In this document: in pieces, positions 36,304 to 45,861 of the stretch
Numbering within the stretch: position 1 is the first letter of the stretch
Layout of the letters: each line of letters begins with the position of its first letter
Assembly: GCF_025060755.1 (NCBI RefSeq)
Contig: NZ_JANYUY010000016.1
Location: 62,001-126,000 of the forward strand
DNA length: 64,000 nucleotides
From: Paenibacillus doosanensis
GTDB lineage: Bacteria > Bacillota > Bacilli > Paenibacillales > NBRC-103111
Direction: 5' to 3'
The notes under the pieces: generated by a model
Told to the model about the DNA's origin: nothing
Database searches by the model: none
The model's input: only the letters and a program-made list of their open reading frames with translations
Program-made: the position numbers and the translations under genes

Positions 36304-36332
36304 TTGCAACGGGAACAAACATTCGCTATACT
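36304..36332 (+). promoter_or_regulatory. SigA-type promoter of the phosphoesterase gene
   Basis: TTGCAA, 17-bp spacer, TATACT, ending 55 bp before the start codon. Confidence 0.7.
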
Positions 36333-36387
36333 ATTTTCAGTTATTATATGAAAATTTTACCTCATTAAGTAAAGGATGTAGCCGCCT

Positions 36388-37137
36388 ATGCGCCTTGCCG
36401 TCATCTCTGACACTCACGGAAACGCCGTCGCTTTCGAAGCGGTCATTCGCGACTTGCGCCGGCAAAGCCCGGATGCCGTCGTCTTTCTCGGCGACCTGGT
36501 CATGCGCGGCCCGCAGCCGGCCGAATGCCTGGAATTGCTGGACTCCTTGAATCCGCTTGCGGTCATAAAGGGCAACCACGATCATTATTTCGCCAAGTAT
36601 CCCGACGCGGCGCAATGGATTCCGAAGACCGAGAAAGAGCGGATGAACTTAAGACAGCTTCTATACAACAAGCAGCTGCTTTCGGAGGAGCAGCAGCGGT
36701 ATCTCGGCTGCCTGCCGGTCAAGCACCTATTTCGGGAAGGAGACTTTCAAGCGGAGCTGTATCATGCCGCGCCCGATTCCCTGGGCAAAATCACCTGGCC
36801 GTGGTCGCTCGAGGAGGAGCTTGATTCCCTGCATACGGACTCTTCCACCAAGATGGTGCTTTACGGCCATATCCATCATGCCTACACTCGCAACGCCTTC
36901 GGCCGGCAAATCGTCAACTGCGGCAGCGTCGGCCTCCCGTTCGACGGCGATGCCCGGGCAAGCTACGCGATCGTCGATATCGCCCAAGGACAGACGGCGG
37001 TGCAAATCCGCAGAATCGAATACGATATAGAGCGGGTAATCCGGATCGCCAAGGAACGCTCCATGCCGGATACGGATCTGTTCGAGCGGGCCGTGCGGAC
37101 CGCCAGGTTCGCGTACTCGTTCAAGCAGCCGGTCTGA
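36388..37137 (+). CDS. Calcineurin-like metallophosphoesterase
   Basis: 249 residues. All five metal-binding blocks are visible: AVISDTHGN (DxH), VVFLGDLVMRGP (GD), IKGNHDHYF (GNHD), a His in ELYHAAP, and LYGHIHHAY (GHxH). The family hydrolyses phosphodiesters or phosphomonoesters with two metals; length fits the YfcE/prokaryotic small group. AAAGGATG is ~8-10 nt before the ATG. Transcribed alone, convergent with glnS. Substrate unknown. Confidence 0.88.
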   Translation: MRLAVISDTHGNAVAFEAVIRDLRRQSPDAVVFLGDLVMRGPQPAECLELLDSLNPLAVIKGNHDHYFAKYPDAAQWIPKTEKERMNLRQLLYNKQLLSEEQQRYLGCLPVKHLFREGDFQAELYHAAPDSLGKITWPWSLEEELDSLHTDSSTKMVLYGHIHHAYTRNAFGRQIVNCGSVGLPFDGDARASYAIVDIAQGQTAVQIRRIEYDIERVIRIAKERSMPDTDLFERAVRTARFAYSFKQPV

Positions 37138-37338
37138 CGGCAGGCTCGCGGGCGGGCGTAGCCGCGCGGACCGCGCCGTCTGTCAGCGGCGATGCCCAAG
37201 CTCGCCAACGCTCCGCGCAGGCGGCGCAAGCGGCCTTCCCGCCGGATACTGCGAGCCGGGCACAAATGCTGCTTGCCCCATCATGGGCAGCGCCTGAGCG
37301 GCAATGGGGACGTTCATGTCGCAACGCCCCCTGCCGGC

Positions 37339-39093
37339 TCAGCCTTGCTTGCCCTTCCAAGGATCTTTCAGCGGAACGATCCGATTAAACACCGGCCGTT
37401 CCGCCGAAGAAAGCTTCGTATCTACGCTGAAATAGCCGTGCCGCATGAATTGATACCGACTCCCCGGCTCCGCGCCGGACAAATACGGCTCCACCATACA
37501 ATCGCTTAGCTCGATGAGCGAATCGGGATTCAGTCTGTTCAGCCACGCCGTTTCGCCGTCTTCGTCGTCTTCGCCTGCAGCCGCATCGTCCTCAAGCAGC
37601 AGCTTGTCGTACAAGCGAACCTCTGCCCGGACGGCATGCTCGGCCGATACCCAATGAATCGTGCCTTTCACTTTCCGGCCCGTAAAGCCTGTGCCGCTCT
37701 TGGTCAGCGGATCGTACGTGCAGCGCAGTTCGACGACCTCGCCGGTTTGCGGGTCCTTCACCGCCTCTTCGCACCGCAGGAAGTAGGCGCCCTTGAGCCG
37801 CACCTCCTTGCCCGGCGACAGCTTATGGAACCCCGCGGCAGGCTGCTCCATGAAATCGTCCCGCTCGATATAGACGACCCGCGAAAAAATCAGCATCCGC
37901 TCGCCGAGCCCGGGATGATTCGGATTGCACGGCAGCGGCAGTGACTCGCTCCACCCTTCGGGATAGTTCGTGATGACGACCTTAAGCGGCCGCAGCACAG
38001 CCATGACGCAGGGTACGGCCGATTGGAGCTCATCCCGAACGATATGCTCCAGCAGGGAGACATCGACGGTCGCCGCCGCTTTGGCCACGCCGATTTCTTC
38101 CAAGAAGCGGTGAATACTGCCCGGCGTGAACCCTCGCCTGCGCATGCCGCGAATCGTGACGAGACGGGGATCGTCCCATCCGTCCACATATCCCCTGCCG
38201 ACCAGCTCCCGCAAGTATCTTTTGCTCGTAACGGCACCCTTAAGGTTCAGCCTGCCGAATTCTCTTTGTTTGGGCGCAGGACGGATCGCAAGCTTTTCCA
38301 GAAACCACTCGTATAAAGGGCGATGATCTTTGAACTCGATCGAACAGAGCGAATGAGTAATGCCTTCGATCGCATCCTGCAGCGGATGGGCGAAATCATA
38401 CATCGGGTACAAACACCAGCGGTCTTGAGTCCGGTAATGCCGCGCATGCACAATACGGTAGAGCACAGGGTCGCGCATATTCATATTGGGCGAAGCCATA
38501 TCGATTTTGGCCCGCAGCACCCGGGACCCGGTCGGAAATTCCCCGGCTTTCATTCTCCGGAACAAGTCGAGATTCTCCTCGATGCTGCGGCCCCGGTAAG
38601 GGCTCTCCCTTCCCGGTTCGGTCAGCGTGCCCCGATATTCACGAATCTCGTCGGCGTTCAAGTCGCACACGTAGGCGTCGCCGCTTTCGATAAGCCGCAC
38701 GGCATAAGCATAAATCGTATCGGAATAATCCGATCCGTAATAAATATGGCCGCCGGGATCGAACCCGAGCCATTTCATATCTTCCACGATTGCATCGACA
38801 TACTCGATATCTTCCTTGAGAGGGTTCGTATCGTCGAAGCGCAGATGGAACTCGCCATCGAAATCGCGCGCCATCGAATAATTAATATGAATCGCATAGG
38901 CGCTCCCGATATGAAGATACCCGTTCGGCTCCGGCGGAAAGCGAGTGCATACCTTGGCGCTGTCCTCCCCTTGCCGGATATCCTCCAAAATCATCGCCTC
39001 TATGAAATGCCGAGGAACGCGTTCCGTCACATGCGGTGCGGCTGCGGCGTCCGGCGCCATGCGTGTTTCTTGGTTCAAGCCGTCGTTCATCAT
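37339..39093 (-). CDS. glnS: Glutaminyl-tRNA synthetase
   Basis: About 584 residues from ATG 39093 (GGAGGT 7 nt upstream). Class I synthetase: PPEPNGYLHIGSAYA (HIGH motif), FHLRFDDTNPLKEDIEYVD, DRWCLYPMYDFAHPLQDAIEGITHS, and VTSKRYLREL (KMSKS equivalent), followed by the GlnRS C-terminal beta-barrels (~350-580). It charges tRNA-Gln directly. Many Bacillota use GatCAB instead; presence of GlnRS in Paenibacillus-type genomes probably reflects transfer, which is inference. The insert near residues 470-490 (EDDAAAGEDDEDGE) is acidic. Preceded by a T-box leader that should sense uncharged tRNA-Gln. Confidence 0.93.
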   Translation of the reverse strand: MMNDGLNQETRMAPDAAAAPHVTERVPRHFIEAMILEDIRQGEDSAKVCTRFPPEPNGYLHIGSAYAIHINYSMARDFDGEFHLRFDDTNPLKEDIEYVDAIVEDMKWLGFDPGGHIYYGSDYSDTIYAYAVRLIESGDAYVCDLNADEIREYRGTLTEPGRESPYRGRSIEENLDLFRRMKAGEFPTGSRVLRAKIDMASPNMNMRDPVLYRIVHARHYRTQDRWCLYPMYDFAHPLQDAIEGITHSLCSIEFKDHRPLYEWFLEKLAIRPAPKQREFGRLNLKGAVTSKRYLRELVGRGYVDGWDDPRLVTIRGMRRRGFTPGSIHRFLEEIGVAKAAATVDVSLLEHIVRDELQSAVPCVMAVLRPLKVVITNYPEGWSESLPLPCNPNHPGLGERMLIFSRVVYIERDDFMEQPAAGFHKLSPGKEVRLKGAYFLRCEEAVKDPQTGEVVELRCTYDPLTKSGTGFTGRKVKGTIHWVSAEHAVRAEVRLYDKLLLEDDAAAGEDDEDGETAWLNRLNPDSLIELSDCMVEPYLSGAEPGSRYQFMRHGYFSVDTKLSSAERPVFNRIVPLKDPWKGKQG

Positions 39094-39123
39094 TGGCGGC
39101 ACCTCCATTTTTCATGATCTAAA

Positions 39124-39415
39124 CAACAAAAAAACTCCCACCCCCAAGACATCGAAGTCTTGGGGGCGAGAGTATGCTTCGCGGTGCCACCCCAGTTCAT
39201 CGGCATGTCGCCATGCCGGCCTTGTCAGGTACGGCCGGCCGCAAGGACGGGCGATACCTTAGCTCTGTAACAGGAGCTCCTGTCATAGTCTCCCCTCGCG
39301 CCGCAGGCGCCAGGATCGGTATGAGGCTCAGAGGCTTGGTTCGATAAAAGCGGCCTGACCCCTTTTCAGCTGCCGGGGCTCTCTATTCAAGCGCCATTTA
39401 TTTACTCTTCTCTTC
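39124..39415 (-). promoter_or_regulatory. T-box riboswitch leader of glnS
   Basis: The minus strand carries the T-box bulge GGGTGGCACCGCG (39180-39192) followed by a terminator hairpin CCCCCAAGAC/GTCTTGGGGG (39141-39166) with a T7 run. Upstream is the structured Stem I region, including AGAGAG-CCCCGG (~39370). T-box RNAs bind uncharged tRNA and switch to antitermination. Gln specificity is inferred from the downstream gene; I did not locate the specifier codon with confidence. Confidence 0.92.
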
Positions 39416-39514
39416 ATTGCCGGTTGATTTGGAAATATTGAGAAAAATGTACACTAACATCCGCGTAATGTCAAATGTAAAGAACTTTCCAAAGCCTCGA
39501 GCCGCTTTTGTCAT

Positions 39515-39569
39515 AAAAAGCCGGCGCCTGTGGCATGGAACACGCAGAAGGTTCCGACACGCCGGCGCT
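39515..39569 (-). terminator. Terminator of the ECF sigma/solute-binding operon
   Basis: GCGCCGGC and GCCGGCGC outer arms with an inner GGAAC/GTTCC stem; on the minus strand followed by TTTTTATG. It separates the operon from the glnS leader. Confidence 0.75.
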
Positions 39570-39663
39570 TGCCGAGCAGATCGAGTCCCGGCAGCTGCGG
39601 ATGGCGGGGCAGTCCCGCCCCGCGTCTCCTTACGCTCCGGTTATTTTTTTATGGAAGCCGCCC

Positions 39664-41076
39664 TTAGCTCCCCTCGGCTCCGGCTTCGCCTGCTTTGGCC
39701 CTCGCGGCCGCTTGCGCCTCGTCCAGCGCCCGCTGCCCCTGCTCCTGCTGCAGGCGCAGGCCTTCCTCTACGGAGAGACCGCCCTGCAGCATGGCGTCCA
39801 TCAGCTTTAGCGACAGCTCGCGGTACGTCTGTCCGAACTCCATAGGAACCGCCGCATAGTTATCCGAATTATCCGCCTCCTCATACTTCACCCGGTAAAA
39901 CGGCTCCAGACTGTGGCCGTCGATCTCCTTGGCGAACGCCTGGCGCACCGGCAGCTCCAGCTCCGTCTTCATCTCGATTTTCGCCGCCTCGGCGCCGTTG
40001 AAATATTTGATCACTTCCCATGCGTTCGTTACGTTCTCCGCCCGGGAGCCGATGCTGAAGATCGGATATACGTAAAAATCCGGGTTTTGCCGATGCGCCG
40101 GATCGGCGGAAGGCACCGGCGTCATATCCCAGGCAAACGCAGCCTCCCGCTGCCGGAGGCTGCGAACCTGCCCGGCGGTGGATATCGTCATGGCCGCCCT
40201 GCCCGCCCCGAACAGCTCCTCGCGCTCCACATCCTCCTTATCGAAGCGCTGCTTGTCCGGCGGCGAATAGTCCCACTGCAGCGCCCCGCTCTTGTAGCCG
40301 TCCAGCACGAGCCGGTAAATCCGCCGCCAACCGTCCGTATCGGCGATCAGCTTGCGGCCGGAGGCGTCGAAATGCGCCAGTCCTTCGGCCTGTCCGATGT
40401 ATTGGATCAAGTCGAGCGGAGACTGCATGTAGCCCATATGAAACCCGTACACCCGCTCCTCCTTGCCCCCTTCCGCGGGAAAGCGCTGCGCCAGCCGCAG
40501 CATATCCTCCCAGGTCATCGCCGCCGCCGGATAAGGAATGCGATACCGGTCGAACAAGTCCTTGTTGTAGAACAAGACCGAGGAGGAAAACTTCGGCGCC
40601 AGCCCGTACAGCTTCCCCTGCCCTTTGATCTGCAAATAATCGACGGCGGCCGGCAGCAGATTGTCCAGGTCGAACTTATCCTTGGCGATCAAAGGCGACA
40701 AATCGTACAATCTGCCGCTTGCCGCCAGCTTTCCGTAGCTCCACGTGTCGGTGAACAAAAGATCGGGCTTCTTCTCGTCAATGATGTCCATATATTTCTT
40801 GACGGGATCGCCTCCCTGATCGTACAGCCCTAACGTCGGGATAATCTCCACATCCAGATCGGGAAATTTAGCGGCAAAATAATCGGCGTAGTCCATGCGA
40901 AACGTATCCTCGTTTGCGATGGCAATCCGGATAACGCCCTTGGCGCCCGCTGCGGCCGTCTCCTCCCGCTTCTCGCAGCCGCCAAGCAGCAGCGCTCCGG
41001 CCATCGCCATGCCGAACGTCAGCATGCCTGCTTGCCGCCACCGGCCCGCCGTCCGTTCCATACTCTCTATATTCAT
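39664..41076 (-). CDS. Extracellular solute-binding lipoprotein, family 1 (paralogue of the upstream gene)
   Basis: 470 residues. Signal peptide with lipobox LLLGGC (C34). The mature part is an ABC-type sugar-binding fold: DLLFTDTWSYGKLAASGRLYDL, KLYGLAPKFSSSVLFYNKDLFDRY, MTWEDMLRLAQRFP, WEVIKYFNGAEAAK. These segments align with the protein encoded 77 bp upstream (KLYGVSPIYEMEALYYNKDVFDRY, MSWEEMLQLAARFP). AGGAGG lies 8 nt before the ATG. No ABC permease or ATPase gene is in the operon, so it may serve sensing rather than uptake, perhaps presenting a ligand to the tethered protein. Confidence 0.85.
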   Translation of the reverse strand: MNIESMERTAGRWRQAGMLTFGMAMAGALLLGGCEKREETAAAGAKGVIRIAIANEDTFRMDYADYFAAKFPDLDVEIIPTLGLYDQGGDPVKKYMDIIDEKKPDLLFTDTWSYGKLAASGRLYDLSPLIAKDKFDLDNLLPAAVDYLQIKGQGKLYGLAPKFSSSVLFYNKDLFDRYRIPYPAAAMTWEDMLRLAQRFPAEGGKEERVYGFHMGYMQSPLDLIQYIGQAEGLAHFDASGRKLIADTDGWRRIYRLVLDGYKSGALQWDYSPPDKQRFDKEDVEREELFGAGRAAMTISTAGQVRSLRQREAAFAWDMTPVPSADPAHRQNPDFYVYPIFSIGSRAENVTNAWEVIKYFNGAEAAKIEMKTELELPVRQAFAKEIDGHSLEPFYRVKYEEADNSDNYAAVPMEFGQTYRELSLKLMDAMLQGGLSVEEGLRLQQEQGQRALDEAQAAARAKAGEAGAEGS

Positions 41077-41153
41077 GCCTGTCTCCTCCTATCGGCCCCT
41101 TATACCTCTCGGCCCCCTTATTTCCTGTCCAACCCGCGCAATCTTTGCGCGAG

Positions 41154-42698
41154 TCAATTGCGGCTGTCCAGCATTGCGCCGAACAGCGCCTGCTGCGCAT
41201 CGTCCTGCAGCTGCCTGAGCGCATCGTCCAGCTTCGCCCGCCCTTCCAGAATCGTTTTCGCCTGCTGGGCGGCGAGCGGAGCGAAGGCTTCGTTGAATTT
41301 GCGCAGCACCCGCGGATGGAGCGGTATATCCGCCGTCTTGGCCGGTTTCATCGTATAGAAAGGCGCGTAATTATGCGCGTCGTCGGGCTTTACGGTCTGC
41401 AGCCGCACGTTCAGGCTTCCTCCGAAGGAGGAGAGGTTCTGCTTTTTGGCTATTTCCACGCTGTCGATCAGCTTGAGCATCTCCCAGCTCGTCCTGAGCT
41501 TATCCGATTTGGCGTTGATGGCGAATACCGGTCCGAGCGTGAAGGAAGCGGACTCGTCCGGCCGGGCCGGATCGACCGGTTCACTGACGATATCCCAAGT
41601 GAACGGCGATATCTTGTACTGGTTCTGCGCCATCTTCAAATTGCCGCTCATCGAAAATCCCGATAAGGCCATCGCCGCATGCCCCGTTACGAACGGGTTG
41701 GTCTTCAGCATATCCTGCATCAGTATGTTGCCCTCCGGGCGCGGCTCAGGCCGGAATACGTAGCCCTTCCGGTAGCCGTCCAAGGCAAGCTCCCACGCTT
41801 TGTTCCAGCCTTCGGTATGCACGGTCGCCTTCTTGCCCTCGGCATCGATCAGGCTGAGCCCTTGCGTCTTGCCGATTCGCGCAGCCAAAGCGGAAGCGTC
41901 GTCATAGTAGGAAGGCGCCAGCCCGTACATTCGCTCCTCGCCCTTGCCGTTCGCCGGAAACCGCGCCGCCAGCTGCAGCATCTCCTCCCAGCTCATCCCG
42001 CTCTTCGGATAAGGAACGCCGTAGCGGTCGAACACGTCTTTGTTATAATACAGAGCTTCCATCTCATAGATCGGCGATACGCCGTACAGCTTGCCGCCCC
42101 CAAGCCTGCGCAGCTCATCGGTAACCCCGCCGTACACGGCCTGCAGATCGTAGCGGTCCTGCCTCATCACCTCATCGAGCGGATACAGCCGCCCCTCCTT
42201 GGCCAGCTCGGCGTACATTTGCGGAGACATATACAGCACATCGGGATTCTCCTTGTCGATCAGCTCGGCCAACGCCTGCGCATCGCCCGTATTCCAGCCG
42301 ACTTCGCCCGACGGGATCACCTGCACATCCACATTCGGATAGCGGATCGTGAACGCCTTGCCGTAATCGGCCATAAACGTATCTTCGTGAAAATAAGCGA
42401 CCTTCAGCGTCGTCTCCTCCTCTGCTTCCATCGGCTCCAGCACTGCCGGGTTCGCCGGCTTCGACAGCTGCCGAATCATTCCTTCAAGCTGCTCCTGCTT
42501 CGTCAAAGCAAACACAGACAGCACGCACATAAGCAATACCGGACTCCATTTGACCCAGCCTGCCTTTCTAGGACGTTGCTCCACCTCTACACGCTCCCTT
42601 ACTTTTCGCCTTAACTGCTCCGTAAAGCCCGCTTCCCCCCGCATTACCGGCGGCTCCGTCAGCCGCTTCTCCCACTGCTCCGGACCGTTCCGCTTCAT
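41154..42698 (-). CDS. Membrane-tethered solute-binding protein, putative anti-sigma factor
   Basis: 514 residues from ATG 42698, which overlaps the sigma stop codon (ATGA) and has GGAGGGA just upstream; the frame stays open further 5' only as antiphase to the sigma gene. Residues 1-~50 are cytoplasmic and charged (GFTEQLRRKVRERVEVEQRPRK), followed by one membrane segment (WSPVLLMCVLSVFALT, ~51-66) and an extracellular solute-binding domain from ~95 (TLKVAYFHEDTFMADYGKAF, DVLYMSPQMYAELAKEGRLYPL). No lipobox. The position directly after an ECF sigma gene and the in-out topology fit an anti-sigma factor that senses a ligand through a binding-protein domain; this role is inference. Confidence 0.8.
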   Translation of the reverse strand: MKRNGPEQWEKRLTEPPVMRGEAGFTEQLRRKVRERVEVEQRPRKAGWVKWSPVLLMCVLSVFALTKQEQLEGMIRQLSKPANPAVLEPMEAEEETTLKVAYFHEDTFMADYGKAFTIRYPNVDVQVIPSGEVGWNTGDAQALAELIDKENPDVLYMSPQMYAELAKEGRLYPLDEVMRQDRYDLQAVYGGVTDELRRLGGGKLYGVSPIYEMEALYYNKDVFDRYGVPYPKSGMSWEEMLQLAARFPANGKGEERMYGLAPSYYDDASALAARIGKTQGLSLIDAEGKKATVHTEGWNKAWELALDGYRKGYVFRPEPRPEGNILMQDMLKTNPFVTGHAAMALSGFSMSGNLKMAQNQYKISPFTWDIVSEPVDPARPDESASFTLGPVFAINAKSDKLRTSWEMLKLIDSVEIAKKQNLSSFGGSLNVRLQTVKPDDAHNYAPFYTMKPAKTADIPLHPRVLRKFNEAFAPLAAQQAKTILEGRAKLDDALRQLQDDAQQALFGAMLDSRN

Positions 42699-43237
42699 TG
42701 CGCTCCCTCCTCGTTCAACCGCTGGGTTACTTTGGCTCTCGCCCGGTGCAATCTGGACTTGACCGTCCCTTCGGACAATGAGAGCAGCCGGGCAATTTCC
42801 GTGTGCGTCAATTGATGATGCGCATGCAGCAGCAGCACCTCGCGCAGCTTGCGGGGAAGCTCGAGCACGATCCGCCATACTTCCTCGGCAACGAACCTTC
42901 CCATCGCCTCCGCTTCCGCCGACGGGCCGCCGTCCGCCCGCCGCCGCAGCCCGAACGGAATGACCCTGCGCATCCATGCGGATCTCCAATGATCCTTCAC
43001 CAGATTGCGGGTGATTGCGAGCAGCCAGGTTTTAACCGTCGCCTCTCCCCGGAACGAATACAATCTTTCGTATACTTTCACGAACACTTCCTGCGCAATG
43101 TCGTCGGCAAGCTCTTTTCTCCGGGTTAAGAAAAACGCGTAATGCCACACGTCGTCGCCGTAAACATGCATCAGCTCTTCCAGTACGGCATTTTTATCCA
43201 TCCCGCCGGAGATCGATTTCAAATATTCAAAAGCCAC
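42695..43237 (-). CDS. ECF RNA polymerase sigma factor
   Basis: 180 residues from a GTG (AGGTGA 6 nt upstream). Sigma region 2 (WHYAFFLTRRKELADDIAQEVFVKVYERLYSF, TVKTWLLAITRNLVKDHWRS) and region 4 (LELPRKLREVLLLHAHHQLTHTEIARLLSLSEGTVKSRLHRARAKV) are complete; no extra domain. It directs transcription of a regulon probably including itself, since a typical ECF promoter lies just upstream. Coupled to the tethered solute-binding protein by ATGA overlap. Confidence 0.95.
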   Translation of the reverse strand: MAFEYLKSISGGMDKNAVLEELMHVYGDDVWHYAFFLTRRKELADDIAQEVFVKVYERLYSFRGEATVKTWLLAITRNLVKDHWRSAWMRRVIPFGLRRRADGGPSAEAEAMGRFVAEEVWRIVLELPRKLREVLLLHAHHQLTHTEIARLLSLSEGTVKSRLHRARAKVTQRLNEEGAQ

Positions 43238-43261
43238 CCCTGTTCACCTCACAACCAATTG

Positions 43262-43286
43262 GACGATACACCGGCAAAATGGTTCC
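43262..43286 (-). promoter_or_regulatory. ECF-type autoregulatory promoter
   Basis: On the minus strand GGGAACC (GGAACC at 43286-43281), 15-bp spacer, CGTC (43265-43262), the classic -35 GGAACC / -10 CGTC pattern of ECF promoters. The -10 ends 25 bp before the sigma GTG, giving a very short leader. Confidence 0.8.
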
Positions 43287-43576
43287 CTTTTGTGGGAATT
43301 TTTTGTGACTAGCCTCCGCCGAAGGGTAACCTTCCTCCCGCTTGAAGCGTCTTAATTATAAAATTATTTTCCTGCATTCGCATCTCCCATGGTAAACTAT
43401 GGAGAGATAAGGAGAGTCGGTGTGAATGCGATCAACGGACGGCCGCGCAAGACGGCGAGGGCATTGGAGACAGGCTGCCGTCTTCGCAGCGGCGGGCTTT
43501 TTGGCTGGCGTTATACTATGGGTGCTCATCTTGGGGGCGGCCCAAATTACGAATTAAAGCTGGGAGTGAACAAGAA

Positions 43577-45625
43577 GTGGGAAGCGGCATTTTTCGGCAA
43601 ACCGAAGATCAGGCCGAGAAGCTGGAAATCCGGAAACGGAAGCATTTCTCGGTCCGGTTGAATTTATTCTTTTTTGTCACGTTCGTGTTGTTCAGCGTTC
43701 TGATCATCAAGTTGGCTATCCTGCAGTTTGTCGAGGGCAAATATTTCAAGGAAGTCGAGAATATGATTTCCAACAGCGAAAGCCCCATCGCGCCGATCCG
43801 CGGAACGATCTACGACCGCACCGGTTATGCCATCGCTCAGTCCCGTTCGATGCAGTCGCTGTACTACCGCGTGGAAGGCCGAGCCACCAACAGGGATGAG
43901 ATCATCGAGCTGGCCAAAGAGCTGGAGAAAGTGTTCGCCGATTACGGCAAGCCTGAGGCCGCCCCGCTGTCGGCTGCGGAAATTCTCAAGCGAATGGACG
44001 TCGGCTTCGATCTGGACAAAAACAGCACGAAGGAGCCGAGCTATTACTCCGTACCGAGAAGAATCAAGACGGATTTGTCGACTAAGGAAATCGCCTATTT
44101 GATGGAGCATCGCGACGTGATGAAGGGAATCGAAATTTTCGAGGACAGCATCCGAATGTACGACAATCAGACGATCGCCGCTCAGCTTGTCGGTTATATG
44201 AAGCGGTTCAGCGCGGCGCGCAACCCGGAATCCGGCCTGGCTTATTACCGCAGCAAAACGGACGAATACCTGGACGTCGAGGATGTCGGCTTCGACGGTC
44301 TCGAATTGATGTACCAGGAGGAGCTTCGCGGCAAGAAAGGCATCAAGAGCTATCCGGTCAACGCGGTGCAGAAGATTGTCGGACCCGCAACGCTCGTCCC
44401 CCCGGAGAAAGGCCATAATCTGTATTTGACGATCGATAAAGACGTGCAGCTCGCTACCGAGCAGGCGATCGTCGATCATTTGAGCTATTTGCACAACCGT
44501 TCGCTCGCCGGCCAGTTCGCCTATGCGCCGAATGCGCGCTCCGGCTATGCGGTAGCTATGGAGGTGAAGACGGGCAAGGTCGTCGCCATGGCGAGCATGC
44601 CGGATTACGATACGAACCTGTGGACCGGCGGCATGAGCACGGAGAAATATAACGAGATTATGCCGTTCGTCAACAACGGCACGATTACGACGTCTTACCC
44701 CGATTATCCGGCCAAAGAACGCAGCAAGCATCCGTCCTCTCTCGTTTACATGGGATCGGTCGTGAAGCCGCTGACGATTCTGGTCGGCCTGGACGAAGGC
44801 GTCATCACTCCAAGCACCACCTATAACGATACGGGCTCCTTCTCCTTCGGTACGGGGAACAAGGCCATGATCAGCAACTCGGACAGACATCCCTACGGCT
44901 TGCTTAATCCGACCACGGCTATTATCAATTCTTCCAATACGTTCATGTCGGCGATGGTCGGCATTCCGCTGTACAACAAATACGGAGGCGAAAAGTCGAA
45001 AGTGCTGGATGTATGGGCGGATCACCTGGCCCAGTTCGGATTGGGCGTCAAGACCGGCAGCAATCTGCCCAATGAGTACCCCGGGTCGAATGAATTTTTC
45101 CAAAACGCCAAGACGAGCAGCATGCAATCCGCCATGGTATACGCCTCTTGGGGACAGAACGAGAAGTACACGACGCTGCAGCTGGCGCAGTACGCCGCTA
45201 CGCTGGCGAGCCGGGGCAAGCGGATGCAGCCGCAGTTCGTAGACAAGATTACGACCGCAAGCGGCGAGCTGGTCAAAGGCTTCGAGCCCGTCGTGCTGAA
45301 TGAAGTGAATTATCCGAAAAACTATTGGGATACGGTCATTAAAGGAATGAAGAGCGGAGCGATGGGCATCGAGGATTTGCCCTATCCGGTAGCCCGCAAA
45401 ACCGGGACGTCGACCCAGGAAGTGCCGGGCGGCACCGTCGATAACGCGGTGCTCATCTCCTTCGCTCCGGCCGACGACCCGGTGCTGGCGGTCGCCGTCG
45501 TCGTTCCCGAAGGGGAATTCGGGCGCTACGGCGCAGCTCCGATCGCTGCCAAAGTATACGAAGCCTACGATCAATACATCGGCGGACTGAGCGGCAAAGA
45601 GCCTACCGGCGCCAAGCAGCCGTGA
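43577..45625 (+). CDS. Class B penicillin-binding protein (PBP2-type transpeptidase)
   Basis: 682 residues from a GTG (GGGAG 10 nt upstream). A short cytoplasmic N-terminus, one membrane anchor (LNLFFFVTFVLFSVLIIKLAIL, ~28-50), dimerisation domain (IAPIRGTIYDRTGYAIAQS), and transpeptidase with S394 in GSVVKP, SSN in INSSNTF, and KTG at ~608 (ARKTGTST). It cross-links peptidoglycan, most like the PbpA/PbpH/PBP2b group of elongation or division enzymes; which cannot be said. No rodA or mreBCD gene is next to it. Ends in a strong terminator. Confidence 0.92.
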   Translation: MGSGIFRQTEDQAEKLEIRKRKHFSVRLNLFFFVTFVLFSVLIIKLAILQFVEGKYFKEVENMISNSESPIAPIRGTIYDRTGYAIAQSRSMQSLYYRVEGRATNRDEIIELAKELEKVFADYGKPEAAPLSAAEILKRMDVGFDLDKNSTKEPSYYSVPRRIKTDLSTKEIAYLMEHRDVMKGIEIFEDSIRMYDNQTIAAQLVGYMKRFSAARNPESGLAYYRSKTDEYLDVEDVGFDGLELMYQEELRGKKGIKSYPVNAVQKIVGPATLVPPEKGHNLYLTIDKDVQLATEQAIVDHLSYLHNRSLAGQFAYAPNARSGYAVAMEVKTGKVVAMASMPDYDTNLWTGGMSTEKYNEIMPFVNNGTITTSYPDYPAKERSKHPSSLVYMGSVVKPLTILVGLDEGVITPSTTYNDTGSFSFGTGNKAMISNSDRHPYGLLNPTTAIINSSNTFMSAMVGIPLYNKYGGEKSKVLDVWADHLAQFGLGVKTGSNLPNEYPGSNEFFQNAKTSSMQSAMVYASWGQNEKYTTLQLAQYAATLASRGKRMQPQFVDKITTASGELVKGFEPVVLNEVNYPKNYWDTVIKGMKSGAMGIEDLPYPVARKTGTSTQEVPGGTVDNAVLISFAPADDPVLAVAVVVPEGEFGRYGAAPIAAKVYEAYDQYIGGLSGKEPTGAKQP

Positions 45626-45678
45626 GTCCCGGGCGGGTGCGCGCGGCAAGCGCATGAATCGCCCCAGAACGATACAGA

Positions 45679-45717
45679 AGCCTCCTTCGCTGTAACCCAA
45701 GCGAGGGAGGCTTTACT
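45679..45717 (+). terminator. Terminator of the PBP gene
   Basis: AGCCTCCTTCGCT and AGCGAGGGAGGCT arms around GTAACCCA, followed by TTACTCGT. Confidence 0.75.
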
Positions 45718-45861
45718 CGTGTTCACCGGGCATCCAAGCATGTGTCCGATGAACCGGATAGAACGAAACGAGACCCGTGAGGGCGCCAAGCGGCACTGCC
45801 GCCGTACTATGAACGGCTCGAAGCCCTCCGCAAAGCGGGCGCACTTTCACGCATACAGAGT

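Noticed and set aside
43664-45700. Minus-strand frame of 678 residues
   Set aside because: Perfect shadow of the PBP gene; Arg/His-rich, no motifs.
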